Below the pieces are notes generated by a model that was not told the origin of the DNA, searched no databases, and saw only the letters and a list, made by a program, of their open reading frames with translations. Shown here piece by piece: positions 48,284 to 49,348 of a DNA stretch of 49,348 nucleotides; within the stretch, counting starts at the first letter, position 1, and each line of letters opens with the position of its first letter. This DNA is from Pseudomonas mandelii. GTDB lineage: Bacteria; Pseudomonadota; Gammaproteobacteria; Pseudomonadales; Pseudomonadaceae. The stretch is from assembly GCF_024138395.1 (NCBI RefSeq), contig NZ_JAMYDU010000033.1, positions 1 through 49,348 of the forward strand, read 5' to 3'. Position numbers and translations under genes: made by a program.

Positions 48284-49171
48284 TTGTCTAAAGGTATCGC
48301 TCTATCGGTCACAGCCTCGGTGCTGTTTGCCGTCATGTATTACTACACCTCGTTGCTCACCCCTTTGAGCGGTGTGGAAATCTTTGGCTGGCGGATGCTG
48401 CTGACCGTACCGTGCATGACGGTGTTCATGCTGGTGTCCGGTGAATGGCGGCGAGTGGTCGAACTGGTTCGCCGGTTCGCGGGCCAGCCGAAGTTGATCG
48501 GTGGGCTGCTCGTTTCGTCGGTACTGCTCGGCGTGCAGCTCTGGCTGTTTATGTGGGCGCCGCTCAACGGCTACAGCCTCGACGTGTCGCTGGGCTATTT
48601 CCTGCTGCCGCTGGCCATGGTGCTGACCGGTCGCATCGCCTATGGCGAACAGCTGTCGTACCTGCAAAAGATTGCGGTGTTCTTTGCCAGTCTCGGTGTG
48701 CTCAATGAGCTGTACCACGTGGGCGGATTTTCTTGGGCGACCCTGCTGGTGGTGGTCGGCTATCCGCTGTACTTCGTGCTGCGCAAATGGCTGAAAGCGG
48801 ACAACCTCGGCGGCCTGTGGCTGGACATGACGCTGATGCTGCCGGTGGCGTTCTGGTTCGTGCAAAGCGGTGAGCAAGGTTTTGGTGTGTTCGATCAGTA
48901 CCCGGCGTTGTCCTGGCTGATTCCGCTGCTCGGCGTAATCAGCGCTTCGGCGCTGGTGGTCTACATCATTGCCAGTCGGCTGCTGCCGTTCAGCCTGTTC
49001 GGGTTGCTGAGTTACGTCGAGCCGGTGCTGTTGCTCGGCGTGGCGTTACTGTTGGGCGAAAGCATCAAGGCCAGTGAATGGCTGACTTATATTCCGATCT
49101 GGTTGGCGGTGCTGGTGCTGGTGTTTGAAGGGTTCAAGCATCTGGTGCGGCAACGACGCCGGCCGATGTAA
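48284..49171 (+). CDS. rarD: EamA-family transporter RarD
   Basis: Inner-membrane protein of 295 residues with about ten hydrophobic segments, a DMT-superfamily layout. SVTASVLFAVMYYYTSLL, GVEIFGWRMLLTVP (the RarD start of the second helix) and LLPFSLFGLLSYVEPVLLLGVALLLGE match RarD-type proteins. The start is TTG at 48284, giving MSKGIALSV, preceded by GAGGG; there is no suitable ATG before the first helix. Function is uncertain; RarD was named for chloramphenicol sensitivity in P. aeruginosa. Confidence 0.85.
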   Translation: MSKGIALSVTASVLFAVMYYYTSLLTPLSGVEIFGWRMLLTVPCMTVFMLVSGEWRRVVELVRRFAGQPKLIGGLLVSSVLLGVQLWLFMWAPLNGYSLDVSLGYFLLPLAMVLTGRIAYGEQLSYLQKIAVFFASLGVLNELYHVGGFSWATLLVVVGYPLYFVLRKWLKADNLGGLWLDMTLMLPVAFWFVQSGEQGFGVFDQYPALSWLIPLLGVISASALVVYIIASRLLPFSLFGLLSYVEPVLLLGVALLLGESIKASEWLTYIPIWLAVLVLVFEGFKHLVRQRRRPM

Positions 49172-49184
49172 TGGCCTGTGTAAT

Positions 49185-49257
49185 GTAGGAGCGAGGCTTG
49201 CCCGCGAAGCTTTTAGCGCCTTCAAGGGCCCCTTCGCGGGCAAGCCTCGCTCATACA
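49185..49257. repeat. REPIN, GTAGGAGCGAGGCTTGCCCG type
   Basis: GTAGGAGCGAGGCTTGCCCG and inverse CGGGCAAGCCTCGCTCATAC (one base different from the usual CTCCTAC end). It follows rarD. Confidence 0.88.
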
Positions 49258-49271
49258 AGGATTTTGCATGA

Positions 49272-49348
49272 TGTCTAGTCCTGAAATAGGTTTACACCTG
49301 TTTCACCCTAACGCCCGATGCACCGCATCGGGTGTTTTGTATTTCAGG
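49272..49348. mobile_element. Possible end of an insertion sequence running out of the window
   Basis: From TGTCTAGTCC (49272) the sequence holds CCTGAAATA (49280-49288) with its exact inverse TATTTCAGG at the window edge (49340-49348), a 10-bp stem TGAAATAGGT/ACCTGTTTCA (49282-49305, one G:T pair), and an 8-bp stem CCCGATGC/GCATCGGG (49314-49332) followed by T residues. TG-starting ends with such hairpins that block incoming transcription are known from IS3-type elements. No transposase is in view, so this is tentative. Confidence 0.35.
49311..49338 (+). terminator. Terminator-like hairpin near the right edge
   Basis: CCCGATGC (49314-49321) pairs with GCATCGGG (49325-49332) around ACC; the stem extends by a G:T and C:G pair, and GTTTTG follows. 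It would stop rightward transcription from rarD, or protect a mobile element from read-through. Confidence 0.55.

Overview
The window looks like chromosomal DNA of a Pseudomonas of the fluorescens group. Genes are dense and GC-rich, and many gaps hold REP/REPIN sequences of the fluorescens type (GTAGGAGCGAGGCTTGCCCG, GTGGGAGCGGGCTTGCCCGC, and GATCGCAGCC/AGCTCCTAC types). Several proteins resemble known Pseudomonas or enterobacterial enzymes closely (AruH, NudC, PssA, CdaR, an HSD10-like dehydrogenase). I found no tRNA, rRNA, CRISPR array, integrase or transposase gene.

Layout, left to right. (1) 0.1-5.9 kb: a polar-amino-acid-type ABC importer (permease, ATPase, binding protein), then an overlapping set of two polysaccharide-deacetylase-fold hydrolases and an MmgE/PrpD protein; probably uptake and breakdown of an unidentified compound. 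(2) 6.1-8.1 kb: an MFS transporter and an HPP-family membrane protein. (3) 8.4-16.6 kb: acyl-CoA catabolism. A rightward pair (3-hydroxyisobutyryl-CoA hydrolase-like and acyl-CoA dehydrogenase, valine-type) faces a leftward operon (acyl-CoA synthetase, HSD10-like dehydrogenase, thiolase, acyl-CoA dehydrogenase, enoyl-CoA hydratase) that has the steps of 2-methyl-branched or short-chain acyl-CoA oxidation. An AraC-type regulator lies just upstream. (4) 18.0-24.3 kb: housekeeping and small units: pssA, a TetR/DUF1348 pair, a TSUP permease, nudC, a dienoyl-CoA isomerase and pncA. (5) 24.5-31.0 kb: an RstB/RstA-like two-component system divergent from a two-gene RND efflux pump with no outer-membrane channel gene.

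(6) 31.2-38.7 kb is the odd region. It is visibly more AT-rich and sits between two broken genes: a DUF1345-like gene cut after about 28 codons, and a LacI-family gene with a stop, a frameshift and a large deletion. Between them lie a 140-residue orphan protein, a pertactin-like autotransporter and two paralogous orphan proteins (685 and 273 residues) built of repeated beta-rich modules without signal peptides. The two outer genes each have an ACTGTCAG-type dyad centred about 107-110 bp before the start codon, and a weaker copy precedes the 685-residue gene, so a shared regulator is likely. This is the best candidate for an undescribed system.

(7) 38.8-49.2 kb: arginine:pyruvate transaminase AruH, a chemoreceptor, a CdaR-regulated sugar-diacid/glycerate locus (glycerate kinase, CdaR, divergent MFS carrier), a DUF6124 protein with an unusual hairpin-rich upstream region, an aldo/keto reductase and RarD. 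The last ~77 bp may be one end of an insertion sequence that continues beyond the window.
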